Both the position numbers and the translations under genes were made by a program. Shown in pieces: positions 1-8,060 of a stretch of 28,338 nucleotides of DNA (its first letter is position 1; every line of letters starts with the position of its first letter). This DNA comes from DAIRVC01 sp036803025 (GTDB taxonomy: Bacteria; Chloroflexota; Anaerolineae; Anaerolineales; E44-bin32), in contig DAIRVC010000015.1 of NCBI GenBank assembly GCA_036803025.1, positions 1-28,338 of the forward strand, given 5' to 3'. The notes beneath the pieces are model-generated. The model was not told the origin of the DNA and did no database searches. It saw only the letters and a program-made list of their open reading frames with translations.

Positions 1-60
1 CTTCCCCAGCCTGGCCCCGGCCACCTGACTGTCTCATATGTATTGGACGAGTACAGGAGC

Positions 61-90
61 TTGACCTTGGTCTTTAGAAAGCGATAGAAT
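61..90 (+). promoter_or_regulatory. Sigma-70-like promoter upstream of the first TPR gene
   Basis: TTGACC at 61-66 and TAGAAT at 85-90 are separated by 18 nt. Transcription would start near 97, leaving a leader of about 28 nt before the GTG at 125. Called by eye from consensus only. Confidence 0.5.
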
Positions 91-124
91 CGCGGCATCC
101 AGCCGCGCGCATCTGGGGGCGCGT

Positions 125-1891
125 GTGTCATCCTTCAATCCTCTCCGCCCTGGTGTTCCCCATGTGATGCCTCCGCCAGGGGGCCCCGACCCATCGCGCC
201 GTAGCCGGCGCGGAGTGCGCCTCTTCCTTCTGGGCGCCTTGATCGGTGCAGTTCTGGTGACCCTCGCACTCTTCGTGGCAGCCAGGATGGGACTCTTCGA
301 TGGCCTTCGTGCGCGGCTGGCCCGGGGCGGTCCAGGCCGGGAGACGGCGCCGACCGTTGGCGCGGCCGTAACCCTGCCGCCTGCCTGGACTGCCACGCCC
401 AGTCGGATACCTTCCACTCCGACGGTACGGCCGGCGGCCACGATCACACCCATCGGAGGTCTCCGTTCGATCGACACCTCCGCGGCCCGGCAGCTAGTGG
501 AGGATCAGGATTGGGCCGCCTGCGTGCTGGCCTGGGACGAAGTCCTTCGCAGCTACCCAGACTACGGCGAAGGTTACTACTACCGGTCGATGTGCTACCT
601 GGGTCTGCTGGACAACCAACGGGTCATGGCTGACTACGAGGCCTATCTGAGCCATGCCCTCGAGGACATCGATCGCGCCATTGCCCTTGGCGAGAGCGTC
701 ACCGGCGACTACTACTATCTCCGCTACCGCGCCTACGATGATATGGCGGTCAATCGGGCGACCGTTACAGAACGACTGGCGGCTTTCGGGCTGGCACTCG
801 AGAACCTCCAGCGGGCGCTAGCCCTGGGGACCGGTTCGCCCCTTGCTCACCGCTCCCTGCCGGCGTGTCTGATCGCGGCCGGTCATTGCCAGGAAGGCCT
901 GTCTGAGGCTCAGCGCCTGCTTGATGCCATCCGGCCCGGGGACTCACCGAGCGCGTCGATCAACGAGGCCCTGGCGCGTGCTTATCTCTGCCTGGGGGAC
1001 TATCAGCGAGGCCTCGACCGAATCCGGGCAGCGCTGAGCATCCGCGAGTTTGTGCAGTGGAGGTACACCGAGGCGATGTTGCTCTACGGCCTCGGGCGGG
1101 AGGACGAAGCGGCCCGGATCCTGGATCAACTGATCGAGGACGACCCCTACTTCGCCGGCTACCGCTTCTACTTCCGGGCGCTGATCCATTACGACCAGGG
1201 CAGACCGGACTTGGCGGAGGAGGACCTTTGGACCGGCGCCGGAAATACGTGGGGATACGGCGGGGCCGGGTCAATCGTGGCGGGACTCCTGGCGCGGGAC
1301 GCCGGCAGACTCGACGAGGCGATCGACGAATTCACGTGGGCCCTAGAAAGCATGGACAACCTGGACGGGCCATTCATCAAGCGCGCACTGAGCGAGCTAC
1401 GGGCTCTTGGCGTGGAGCCGACGATGCAGCCTGCCTTTCCGGCATTCGCCACTCCCCTGCCGGTGATCACACCGGTCCCCTCCGGCGAGATACTGGCCAC
1501 CCCGGTGGCGCTCGTTAGGGACTATGGCGAGGGATCAGGGCGGATACGTCTGGGTCCCGAGGGCTACCAGGCCGTCCGGTTCCAGAGTCCCCCAGGGTTC
1601 GAGGTTGCTGCGGCCCTCAGACTCCGTATCGTGCTCGAACTGCTGCCCAGCGGGGTTCCGCCCGACATCAACCTCTTCATCTGGCAGCCGCACACGAACA
1701 TCTGGACGATGTACGACTACTTGGGCGGACCGATTGAGGTGGCGGATCCGGATCGCTTCGTGTTGCCCGATGGCGGCTTGGTCCTCGCGGCCTACAACTC
1801 GGCCTGTTGCGACTCGATCATAGAGGGCCTCTCTGTCAGCTTCGAGGTGCGACTGTCGAACGGCAGCGTGTTGACGCTGGGTGAGCCATAG
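125..1891 (+). CDS. Membrane-anchored TPR-repeat protein
   Basis: 588 aa. Residues 31-54 form one hydrophobic segment preceded by Arg-rich residues, suggesting a type II anchor with the bulk outside the cytoplasm. A Thr/Pro-rich linker (about 75-108) follows. Residues about 115-430 are helical repeats with TPR-like spacing and many Tyr, Ala and Leu positions, so a protein-protein interaction role is likely. After a second Pro-rich linker (about 440-460), the last 115 residues look like a beta-sandwich (GRIRLGPEGYQAVRF, INLFIWQP, a CC pair at AYNSACCDS). The GTG at 125 has a G-rich Shine-Dalgarno-like stretch before it; an ATG at 167 is an alternative start. The next gene shares the layout, so the two probably form an operon. 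No enzymatic motif was found and the specific function is unknown. Confidence 0.85.
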   Translation: MSSFNPLRPGVPHVMPPPGGPDPSRRSRRGVRLFLLGALIGAVLVTLALFVAARMGLFDGLRARLARGGPGRETAPTVGAAVTLPPAWTATPSRIPSTPTVRPAATITPIGGLRSIDTSAARQLVEDQDWAACVLAWDEVLRSYPDYGEGYYYRSMCYLGLLDNQRVMADYEAYLSHALEDIDRAIALGESVTGDYYYLRYRAYDDMAVNRATVTERLAAFGLALENLQRALALGTGSPLAHRSLPACLIAAGHCQEGLSEAQRLLDAIRPGDSPSASINEALARAYLCLGDYQRGLDRIRAALSIREFVQWRYTEAMLLYGLGREDEAARILDQLIEDDPYFAGYRFYFRALIHYDQGRPDLAEEDLWTGAGNTWGYGGAGSIVAGLLARDAGRLDEAIDEFTWALESMDNLDGPFIKRALSELRALGVEPTMQPAFPAFATPLPVITPVPSGEILATPVALVRDYGEGSGRIRLGPEGYQAVRFQSPPGFEVAAALRLRIVLELLPSGVPPDINLFIWQPHTNIWTMYDYLGGPIEVADPDRFVLPDGGLVLAAYNSACCDSIIEGLSVSFEVRLSNGSVLTLGEP

Positions 1892-1914
1892 ATGCGCTCG
1901 CCGCGTCTGGGCTC

Positions 1915-2541
1915 ATGCCTGGAAGCCAGGGCCGGCCAATGAGCCAGGGGGGAGGTGGGGTGCGCCTCGGCGGCTTCGTCTTCGGGCTCGCGCTCGGGGC
2001 ATCCCTGGCGCTGGCCATCGGGTTCGCCGCGGTGATCGCCTCGGACCCGGGCCCGCCGCTGGAGACCCCGTCTCACGCCGCCGGCATGGGCGTGGAACCA
2101 TCCGCGACTCGGGCGCCGACCTCTACGGCTACCCCCCGGCCGATTGACGGGGCAGCCGAGACCCTGGGGAACGCTGCCGCGTATTTGCAGGATGGCCAGG
2201 CGCAGCTTGTCATCGAGCTGCTGGCGCCTCAAGTCCCTCGGTGGTCGGACTACCTCGACCTGGCCGAAGGGTATGATCTCCTCGGCCAGGCAGAGATGTC
2301 CCTTTCCCACTCCTCCCTGGCTGCCGAGTACTTCGAGCGAGGACAGGCGTACGTGCCGACGGCGGACCGTCTGTACCGTCTGGCCCTCGCCTATGACCTC
2401 GCCGGCAACCTCGAGATGGCCCTGCGCCGCTATGACATGCTCCTGCATTGGCAGGAGAGCGATGCCGGCCAGTATTGGGACTTTGCCTCGACCCGGGCCG
2501 ACGAACTGCGTACCCTGCTCGGGACCCCTCCAGCTCGCTAG
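1915..2541 (+). CDS. Small membrane-anchored TPR-like protein
   Basis: 208 aa. Residues about 16-42 are a hydrophobic Gly/Ala/Leu segment, a membrane anchor or uncleaved signal. A short Thr/Pro linker (about 62-77) follows, then an all-helical region with TPR-like repeats (LDLAEGYDLLGQAEMSLSH; LYRLALAYDLAGNLEMALRRY). The layout repeats that of the preceding gene, which ends 23 nt upstream, so the pair is probably co-transcribed and may act together outside the membrane. The start is uncertain. ATG 1915 gives the longest frame, ATG 1939 is possible, and GTG 1960 directly follows a GGGGGGAGG stretch and would start at the membrane segment. No catalytic motif is seen. Confidence 0.75.
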   Translation: MPGSQGRPMSQGGGGVRLGGFVFGLALGASLALAIGFAAVIASDPGPPLETPSHAAGMGVEPSATRAPTSTATPRPIDGAAETLGNAAAYLQDGQAQLVIELLAPQVPRWSDYLDLAEGYDLLGQAEMSLSHSSLAAEYFERGQAYVPTADRLYRLALAYDLAGNLEMALRRYDMLLHWQESDAGQYWDFASTRADELRTLLGTPPAR

Positions 2542-2837
2542 CCCCGTTCGCCGCCATTCCTGGTCCCTCGAGCCTCCTCAGACTGCCGACGCATGCGCGG
2601 CCGCGACGGACGGGATCCTCGGATTGTCAACTCACGCAGGTGTTCGGGGCGCGTGGTCGGCCGCTGGCAGGTGGCCGGAGACCTTCCATCTACGAGCCGG
2701 CCAGCTCGACAATCACGAGTCAAATCGTCGCGACTTTGCTCCGCTGGCTTGGAGGCCTTCCGACTTCCAGGCTGGCACGCGCTGCCGCTCGGTGACACGC
2801 CGAGAGGCGAAGCCCAGACCGTGACAGGGAGCCTGTC
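2542..2837. other. Gap between TPR gene and SRPBCC pseudogene
   Basis: No convincing gene, RNA or promoter is seen. The open frames here lack ribosome binding sites and have biased, shadow-like composition. The last bases, 2822-2838, form a perfect hairpin (TGACAGG, loop GAG, CCTGTCA) that contains the presumed Shine-Dalgarno and the first base of the SRPBCC start codon. Confidence 0.5.
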
Positions 2838-3300
2838 ATGTGCGTGGCAATCTGTGCATCCGTCGTCGTCGACCGGCCAGTGGACAGGTTGTTCCGCTTC
2901 TACGCCGATGACCATGGCCGCAACCCACCTCAACGGGACCCCGATATCCATCTGTTGAAAGATCCCGACGGGCCCATCGGCGTCGCGACCGTGATCCGTA
3001 GGCGGAACAGCCGCAGTGGCACGCCGGTCGAGGGGAGGATGGAGGTGGTCGAGTTCGAGCGCGATCTGTCGATCGAGATGGTCGATCGAGATGATCATTC
3101 GCGATGGGCCGGTCGAGATGCGCGGGCGGGCGACGTTCGAGCCGGCGGGCCCCGGCGGTACGTGCCTGGCGGCCACCGTCGAGATACCCGGGATGGACGA
3201 GTCGACGGACACCATCTTCCTAACAAGCCGGCTGAAACGAAGCGGCCGCGGGATGCAGCAACTGATCGAGGCCGAGATCGAGTCCGGTCGACAATCGCCC
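2838..3300 (+). pseudogene. SRPBCC (START-like) family protein, frameshifted
   Basis: The first frame, from ATG 2838, reads like the N-terminal half of an SRPBCC hydrophobic-ligand-binding protein (ASVVVDRPVDRLFRFYADD; GVATVIRRRNSRSGTPVEG; MEVVEFERDLSIEM). The second half lies in another frame (IIRDGPVEMRGRATFEP; CLAATVEIPGMDESTD; MQQLIEAEI). The break is exactly a perfect 13-bp tandem duplication at 3068-3080/3081-3093. Removing one copy joins DLSIEM to IIRDGPVEM in frame. The second frame then runs past the family's usual C-terminus to 3729 with unrelated-looking residues, so about 3300 is an estimated end. It may be a true pseudogene or an assembly error. The ligand is unknown. Confidence 0.7.
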
Positions 3301-3385
3301 GCGCAGCCGCTGCCACCCAGCCGGTGCACCCGGAGAGGGCCTGTAGGCGTACAGCTCGTATTCATCAGCCATAATCCGGCCGGGC

Positions 3386-3729
3386 ATGGCCGGCGAATTC
3401 ACTCCGCACCATCGGGAAACCGTCCTCATCACCGAGTCCGGCGAACCCCAGATCATCGCCCAGGTGGCCTACATCCATGCCGATGGTACCGAGGTGGACA
3501 TCCTCCGTCTGTTCGCCGACGCGCAGGGACTGAGCTTCAACATCACGGGGCCGATGAACGATCGAAACGGACCCACGCGTTCAACCGGCCCACACGGATC
3601 GAGATCTTCGGGAAGCCTAGCCAAGCGGCGATGAGGTTGATGGACGAGGCGCCGGGGCGGGGGTCGAGATCCGCCTCAGCCCCGATTACATCGGCGGCTG
3701 CATGCGCTTGTCGGCAGGTCGAGTCCTAG
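3386..3729 (+). pseudogene. Possible decayed small gene, unrecognised family
   Basis: From ATG 3386 the frame reads as a plausible protein for about 58 residues (HHRETVLITESGEPQIIAQV, YIHADGTEVDILRLFADA, LSFNITGPM), then turns low-complexity and stops at 3634. Protein-like text continues in the next frame (RPTRIEIFGKPSQAAMRLMDE) and then in the third (GAGVEIRLSPDYIGGCMRLS) up to about 3720. That pattern fits one beta-rich protein of roughly 110 aa with two frame changes, near 3560-3580 and near a G-rich run at 3653-3662. I do not recognise the family. It may instead be a short intact 82-aa ORF or chance. It is convergent with the exonuclease gene at 3726. Confidence 0.35.
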
Positions 3730-4277
3730 CGCCGGGCAGCCTCGTGGAGCAGCCTCCGGAACAGCGCCGCCTGGTCGACCGCGTCCTGGAGTGCGTTGTG
3801 GGTCAGCGCGGGGTGGTCGGGGTAGCGGGCGGCCAGCGCCGCCTTGGTCGTCTCCGACCAGGCGACGCCGGCCAGCCCCATGTAGAAAGCCTTGATATCG
3901 AGCGCCGTGTGGCCGAAGGGGTTGCGGCCAAGGAAGCGGTGAAAGTAGTCGGCCACGAACATCCAGTCGAAGGCGGCGTTGAAGCCGACGAATACCGGCT
4001 GGTGCCCCGGCGGGACGACCCTCTGCAGCCACGCCTCGAAGCGGCGCATGGCCTCGGCCGGCGGAAGCCCCTCGCGGCTCAGCCGCTCCAGCGATAGCCC
4101 GGTGACCGCCAACGCCTGGGGCGTGGATCGCATCGTCACCGGCTGGAGCTCGATGGTGAAGACTTGCGCCGGGTCGTCGATCAAGCAGGCGCCGATCGTC
4201 AACAGCGCGTAGTCGGCCGGGTTTGGGCCGGCCGTCTCGACGTCGACGGAGACGTAGACCTCAAGGGGCGTCGCCAT
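3726..4277 (-). CDS. DEDDh-type 3'-5' exonuclease (DnaQ/RNase T-like)
   Basis: 183 aa, one exonuclease domain. The Exo I motif is SVDVET with D12 and E14. Exo II is GFNAAFDWMF with D104. Exo III is HNALQDAVDQA with H160 and D165, which makes it the DEDDh subtype. All four acidic residues and the His needed for two-metal 3'-5' hydrolysis are present. The length fits stand-alone RNase T/ExoX-type enzymes rather than a polymerase epsilon fused to other domains. The start is the only plausible ATG before the Exo I strand, but no clear Shine-Dalgarno precedes it. A perfect 12-bp GC hairpin lies 15 nt upstream. It follows the AIM24-family gene on the same strand after 51 nt. Whether it acts on DNA or RNA cannot be told. 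Confidence 0.9.
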   Translation of the reverse strand: MATPLEVYVSVDVETAGPNPADYALLTIGACLIDDPAQVFTIELQPVTMRSTPQALAVTGLSLERLSREGLPPAEAMRRFEAWLQRVVPPGHQPVFVGFNAAFDWMFVADYFHRFLGRNPFGHTALDIKAFYMGLAGVAWSETTKAALAARYPDHPALTHNALQDAVDQAALFRRLLHEAARR

Positions 4278-4291
4278 GGGTGGCGAGGGTG

Positions 4292-4321
4292 GGCGCCCGG
4301 GCCGGCACAGGCCCGGGCGCC
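4292..4321 (-). other. Perfect 12-bp GC-only hairpin between AIM24-like and exonuclease genes
   Basis: GGCGCCCGGGCC at 4292-4303 pairs perfectly with GGCCCGGGCGCC at 4310-4321 around a 6-nt loop. It fills most of the 51-nt gap. No U-tract follows on either strand, so it is not a classical intrinsic terminator. It could limit read-through, protect an mRNA end or affect translation of the exonuclease. Confidence 0.55.
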
Positions 4322-4328
4322 GGATGCG

Positions 4329-5093
4329 CTAGCGTCCGCTGAGGAGGTTACCAAGCAGGTCGCCGCCCAGGCCGGCCACGCCCTTCGTCTGTTCGGTGCG
4401 CCCGAAGCGCGCCGCCGCCAGAATGCGGTCGGCCATGCGCGAGAAGGGCAGGCTCTGCAGGTAGATCTTGCCCGGGCCGGTCATCTTGGCGAAGAACAGG
4501 CCTTCACCGCCGAACAGGACGTTTTTGAAGCCGCCGATGAACTGGATGTCGTAATCGACGGTGGGAGCGAAGGCGACCAGGCAGCCGGTGTCGACCCGCA
4601 GCGTCTCGCCCTGTGCCAGGTCCTTCTCGATGATCGTGCCCCCGGCGTGGACGAAGGCCAGCCCTTGCCCTTCCAGCCGCTGCAGGATGAAGCCTTCGCC
4701 GCCGAATATGCCGGCGCCCAGGCGCTTGGTGAAAGCCACCTCGATTTCGATCCCCGCCGCAGCGCACAGGAACGAGTCCTTCTGGCACAGGAACTTGCCG
4801 CCCAGAGCGCCCAAATCGAGAGGGATGACCTTGCCGGGGTAGGGGGCGGCGAAGGCGGCGCGCGCCTTGTTGCGGCCCTTGTTGGTGAAGTTCGTGATGA
4901 AGAAGCTCTCGCCGGTGACGGCCCGCTTCAGCCCGGAAAGCACACCGCCGCCGGTGGAGGTCTGCATCTCGATCCCGTCTTCCAGGTAGGCCATGGTGCC
5001 GACTTCGGCCCGCACCCCTTCGCCGGGGTCGAGCTCGACCTCGACCAGTTGCAGATCATCGCCGTAGATCTTGTATTCGATCACGTCTGCCAT
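4329..5093 (-). CDS. TIGR00266/AIM24 family protein
   Basis: 254 aa, matching the AIM24 (formerly DUF124) beta-rich family. Recognisable parts are the N-terminal YKIYGDDLQLVEVELDPGEG, the Gly-rich TGESFFITNFTNKG segment, FLCQKDSFLCAAAGIEIEVA, and the C-terminal FAPTVDYDIQFIGGFKNVLFGGEGLFFAKMTGPGKIYLQSLP. The length is normal and the protein appears complete and soluble. The biochemical role of bacterial members is not established; the yeast relative Aim24 is mitochondrial and linked to inner-membrane organisation. AAGGAGCG before ATG 5093 supports the start. A possible weak promoter (TTGATG then TAGTAT on the minus strand, 15-nt spacer) lies about 45-70 nt upstream. The exonuclease follows in the same direction. 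Confidence 0.9.
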   Translation of the reverse strand: MADVIEYKIYGDDLQLVEVELDPGEGVRAEVGTMAYLEDGIEMQTSTGGGVLSGLKRAVTGESFFITNFTNKGRNKARAAFAAPYPGKVIPLDLGALGGKFLCQKDSFLCAAAGIEIEVAFTKRLGAGIFGGEGFILQRLEGQGLAFVHAGGTIIEKDLAQGETLRVDTGCLVAFAPTVDYDIQFIGGFKNVLFGGEGLFFAKMTGPGKIYLQSLPFSRMADRILAAARFGRTEQTKGVAGLGGDLLGNLLSGR

Positions 5094-5684
5094 GAGCTTC
5101 GCTCCTTGCGGGGTGATTGTGCTTCATGACCAAGGATACTACGAACCGTCTCAAGCCATCAACTTGGGACCCGTCCGGGGCCCGGCTCCTTCCCAGTGAC
5201 CCTTGACGCAGCGCCGCGCGACCTGCGCCGGACTCCTGCGCTCACAGCAGCGCAGCACCCCGGGTCCCGCGCCGGAAAAGGTCGCCGCGCCTGCCTGGCG
5301 GCGGCCTCGGCGTGACAGCCGCCGAGGGGCAGCCGCATCCCAACCCTCGCCCGGGGGCGGTCATCCGATCAGCCCACGCCACCCGACCGGCGGTCGGGCG
5401 ACGCCAGGGACGGACCATCGGGCCAGAAAGGCCGCAACCTGGCCAGGACTGGCGGAATCCCCGGTGTCCCAAGGCTGTTGAAACAGGGAAGAACGAGGGG
5501 GATAGCCAACCGCCGCCGGCTGTGGTATGCTCCGCGCGGCAGGGGGTTGCACGGGTGGCCTGGAGGGCCGGGCAAGACCCGACGCACGGACGTTTCCGCT
5601 TTATTGACGGCCTAAGCCGATAGAACAGTCGTTCGCGTTCGCCCGGGTGGATGTGCTACCTTCTGCCTCTGGGAGTTATGTCAT
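5094..5684. other. Divergent gap of 591 nt with no recognised gene
   Basis: This lies between the divergent AIM24-family and S9 peptidase genes. Open frames on both strands are GC-driven and lack ribosome binding sites. A hairpin at 5305-5327 has an 8-bp stem (CCTCGGCG with CGCCGAGG). I compared by eye with RNase P, SRP RNA, tmRNA, cobalamin and TPP riboswitch cores and saw no match. TTGACG at 5604 and TAGAAC at 5621 are only 11 nt apart, too close for a normal promoter. The length leaves room for an unannotated RNA or regulatory region. Confidence 0.5.
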
Positions 5685-7562
5685 ATGGAGCGCCAGCTCG
5701 CAGTTGATTGGGTCCTGAAGTCCGACGGGTATTTGGACGCCCTCATCGACTTGCCCACCGCGGACCGACCCCGGGGTTCCCGGGATGGCCGCTGGGTGGC
5801 CTGGGTCTGGTACGGCGTGGGTGAGGCGGCCGATATCTATGTCGCCCCGACGGACGGATCGGCTCCGCCGACGCGCCTGACGGTTTCCAGTGATGACACC
5901 TTCCTCTTGTCTTGGACCGCGGACAGTCGATCGCTCATCGTGGGGCAGGATCACGGCGGCGACGAACGAGTGCGCCTTTTCCGGGTCGACCTGGATCGCC
6001 CGTTGACCATGGTGCCCCTGACCGAAGCCGACCCGGCCTACTACATCCAGGGCGGCGACCTGCACCCCAACGGCCGGTGGCTGGTCTACGGGGCCAACCT
6101 GGATCCGGACACGGGGCGGGAGACCGAGGTGACGCCCGTCCTCCGCCATGACCTGGTCACGGGCGAGAGGCGGGTGTTGGCGCGCCCAGAGAAGGCCGGG
6201 GCCACATGGCCCGTCCTCAACCCGACTGGCACCCACATCCTGTACTCCCGGAACGATCGGCATCCGGCCGGCCGGCAGGTCTGGCTGGTTGGTATTGACG
6301 GCCAGGGCGATCGCGAAATCGCCAACGTCGGCGATGACCAGAAAGTCTTCGGATTCTGGTTCCCGGATGGCCAGCACGTGCTCCTGCTGGCGGATGGGGA
6401 TACCCATCGCCGGCTGGGGATGTGGGAGCTGGAGTCTGGTAAGTTGCGCTGGCTGATCGATGACCCTCAACGCTACATCGAAGCCGCCTATGTCCCGGAT
6501 CTCTCCGATCAGATCGTCGTGATTGAGAGTCGGGAGGCCCGGGTGCGCGCCTCGCTCCTCGACTGGCGCACAGGGATCGAGGTCTTCGCTCCGCAGATTC
6601 CCGGGAACCTGATTCCGCTGGCCCCGGTTGGACCCGATCAATGGATCGGGGTCTACTTCAGCAGCTCCTGGCCCAGCGACCTCGTGCGGTTCCCTCTTGG
6701 GGCGAGCTCGGTCGAGGATCTGACCAGCCTGACGCGCGTTTGGGAGATGACGCCTCTGACTCCGGAGGACATGGTGTCGCCCGAGGACATCCGCTGGCGA
6801 TCGGTCGATGGCCGGGAAATCCAGGGCTGGCTCTACCGGCCGAGAGGCGAGGCGGTCGGCACGATCGTTATGGTTCATGGCGGTCCGACCTACCACAGCA
6901 TGGACATGCTTGACGCCCAGGGGCAGTACTTCGTCCGCGAAGGATTCAACGTGCTCGACCCCAACTATAGGGGCAGCACCGGCTTCAGCCTCGAGTTTCG
7001 GGAGGCCATCAAGGAGGATGGCTGGGGCGGCCGCGAACAGGATGACATCCGTGCGGGCATTGAAGCCCTGATGGCCAGGGGCATTGCCGTGCCGGGGAAG
7101 GTCGGCATCACCGGCGTTTCCTATGGCGGTTATTCGGCCTGGTGGGCGATTACCCACCTGCCGGTCGATCTGGTCGCCGCCACGGCGCCGGTGTGCGGCA
7201 TGACCGACCTGGTAGTGGATTACGAGACCACCCGGCCGGATCTGCGCCCTTACAGTGCCGAGATGATGGGCGGCTCTCCGCAAGAAGCGCCGGAGCGATT
7301 CTATGAACGCTCCCCGATCCGCTTCGTCGACCGAATTCGCGGGCGTCTGCTGATTGTCCAGGGGCTGCGCGATCCGAACGTTACCCCCGAGAATGTCCGC
7401 AGTGTGATCGCCGAGCTGCAGCGGCACGGCGTCGCCTACGATCTGCTGGCGTTCGACGATGAAGGCCACGGGATCACGCTGCCGAAAAACCAGCGCATCC
7501 TGTACCGGCGCATGGCGGAGTTCTTCGCTGAGGCCTTCTCCGGCTCCGATGCGCGCGCCTAG
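5685..7562 (+). CDS. S9 family prolyl oligopeptidase-type peptidase (acylaminoacyl-peptidase-like)
   Basis: 625 aa with the two-part S9 architecture. Residues about 25-370 form a beta-propeller with repeated blades (PRGSRDGRWVAWV, ILYSRNDRHPAGRQVWLV, WFPDGQHVLLL). Residues about 385-620 are an alpha/beta hydrolase. The oxyanion-region motif MVHGGPTYH and the block LDPNYRGSTGFSLEFREAI are typical of S9C peptidases. The triad is S479 in GVSYGGYS, D563 in QGLRDPNVTPENV and H595 in DEGHGI. No signal peptide or membrane segment is visible, so it is probably cytoplasmic and acts on short peptides. GGGAG precedes ATG 5685. The HIT gene begins 18 nt downstream and is probably co-transcribed. Confidence 0.93.
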   Translation: MERQLAVDWVLKSDGYLDALIDLPTADRPRGSRDGRWVAWVWYGVGEAADIYVAPTDGSAPPTRLTVSSDDTFLLSWTADSRSLIVGQDHGGDERVRLFRVDLDRPLTMVPLTEADPAYYIQGGDLHPNGRWLVYGANLDPDTGRETEVTPVLRHDLVTGERRVLARPEKAGATWPVLNPTGTHILYSRNDRHPAGRQVWLVGIDGQGDREIANVGDDQKVFGFWFPDGQHVLLLADGDTHRRLGMWELESGKLRWLIDDPQRYIEAAYVPDLSDQIVVIESREARVRASLLDWRTGIEVFAPQIPGNLIPLAPVGPDQWIGVYFSSSWPSDLVRFPLGASSVEDLTSLTRVWEMTPLTPEDMVSPEDIRWRSVDGREIQGWLYRPRGEAVGTIVMVHGGPTYHSMDMLDAQGQYFVREGFNVLDPNYRGSTGFSLEFREAIKEDGWGGREQDDIRAGIEALMARGIAVPGKVGITGVSYGGYSAWWAITHLPVDLVAATAPVCGMTDLVVDYETTRPDLRPYSAEMMGGSPQEAPERFYERSPIRFVDRIRGRLLIVQGLRDPNVTPENVRSVIAELQRHGVAYDLLAFDDEGHGITLPKNQRILYRRMAEFFAEAFSGSDARA

Positions 7563-7580
7563 ACCGGCCTTGCATCACAG

Positions 7581-7952
7581 GTGAGAGCCGCCCGCCTGGC
7601 GCGCTGCTCTCCCCTGGCAGGGCGATTCCTCCGCTGGGCGGTCTGTCACATGAGCTTCGCTATCCCCGCTGTGCGCTTGCGCGAGACCGAGACGCTGCTC
7701 GCCTTCCATCACCCGCAGCCGAGCCATGCCGTCCACATCCTGATTCTGCCCAAGCGGGAGTACGCGTCGCTGCTGGATATCCGGCCGGAGGACGGCGCGC
7801 TGCTTGCCGACCTCGTCGGTGTCGTCCAGGATCTGGTGCGCGAGCTGGGCCTGGAGCACCTCGGCTACCGGCTGATCGCCAATGGCGGTGCATACCAAGA
7901 CGTCCCCGTACTCCACTTCCACCTGATCGCCGATCGGCCCGCGGCTGCCTGA
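7581..7952 (+). CDS. HIT (histidine triad) family protein with altered triad
   Basis: 123 aa, HIT fold. Residues 36-70 give the core strand and turn (ETLLAFHHPQPSHAVHILIL then PKREYASLLDI). Residues 97-117 hold the active-site region (YRLIANGGAYQDVPVLHFHLI). In the canonical H-x-H-x-H motif the middle His is the nucleophile. Here H112 and H114 fit the second and third positions, but the first is V110. HIT proteins are nucleotide hydrolases or transferases; no substrate can be assigned. The start is uncertain. GTG 7581 keeps an N-terminal Cys/Arg segment (CSPLAGRFLRWAVCHMSFAIP) that I believe is conserved in a HIT subfamily, while ATG 7650 gives 100 aa. Neither has a strong Shine-Dalgarno. Confidence 0.85.
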   Translation: MRAARLARCSPLAGRFLRWAVCHMSFAIPAVRLRETETLLAFHHPQPSHAVHILILPKREYASLLDIRPEDGALLADLVGVVQDLVRELGLEHLGYRLIANGGAYQDVPVLHFHLIADRPAAA

Positions 7953-8008
7953 GCTCCCAGCCGGGTAGGCCGAGGCTCCCGGCCGCTCAGACGCCCGGGC
8001 CGCATATA

Positions 8009-8037
8009 TAGACAAAACATGGGCATAATGGTATACT
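8009..8037 (+). promoter_or_regulatory. Strong sigma-70-like promoter for the DUF3159 operon
   Basis: TAGACA at 8009-8014 and TATACT at 8032-8037 have a 17-nt spacer, each one mismatch from consensus, in an AT-rich island of an otherwise GC-rich region. Transcription would start near 8044, downstream of ATG 8019. This argues that the gene starts at GTG 8061, which has GGAGG just upstream. Confidence 0.65.
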
Positions 8038-8060
8038 TAGGTGGACATCGGAGGGCGAGC

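Noticed and set aside
5604..5626. TTGACG and TAGAAC as promoter of the S9 peptidase gene
   Set aside because: The spacer is only 11 nt, too short for sigma-70 recognition.
5676..7469. 597-aa open frame on the minus strand opposite the S9 peptidase
   Set aside because: Shadow frame; the plus-strand product has a full S9 propeller and catalytic triad.
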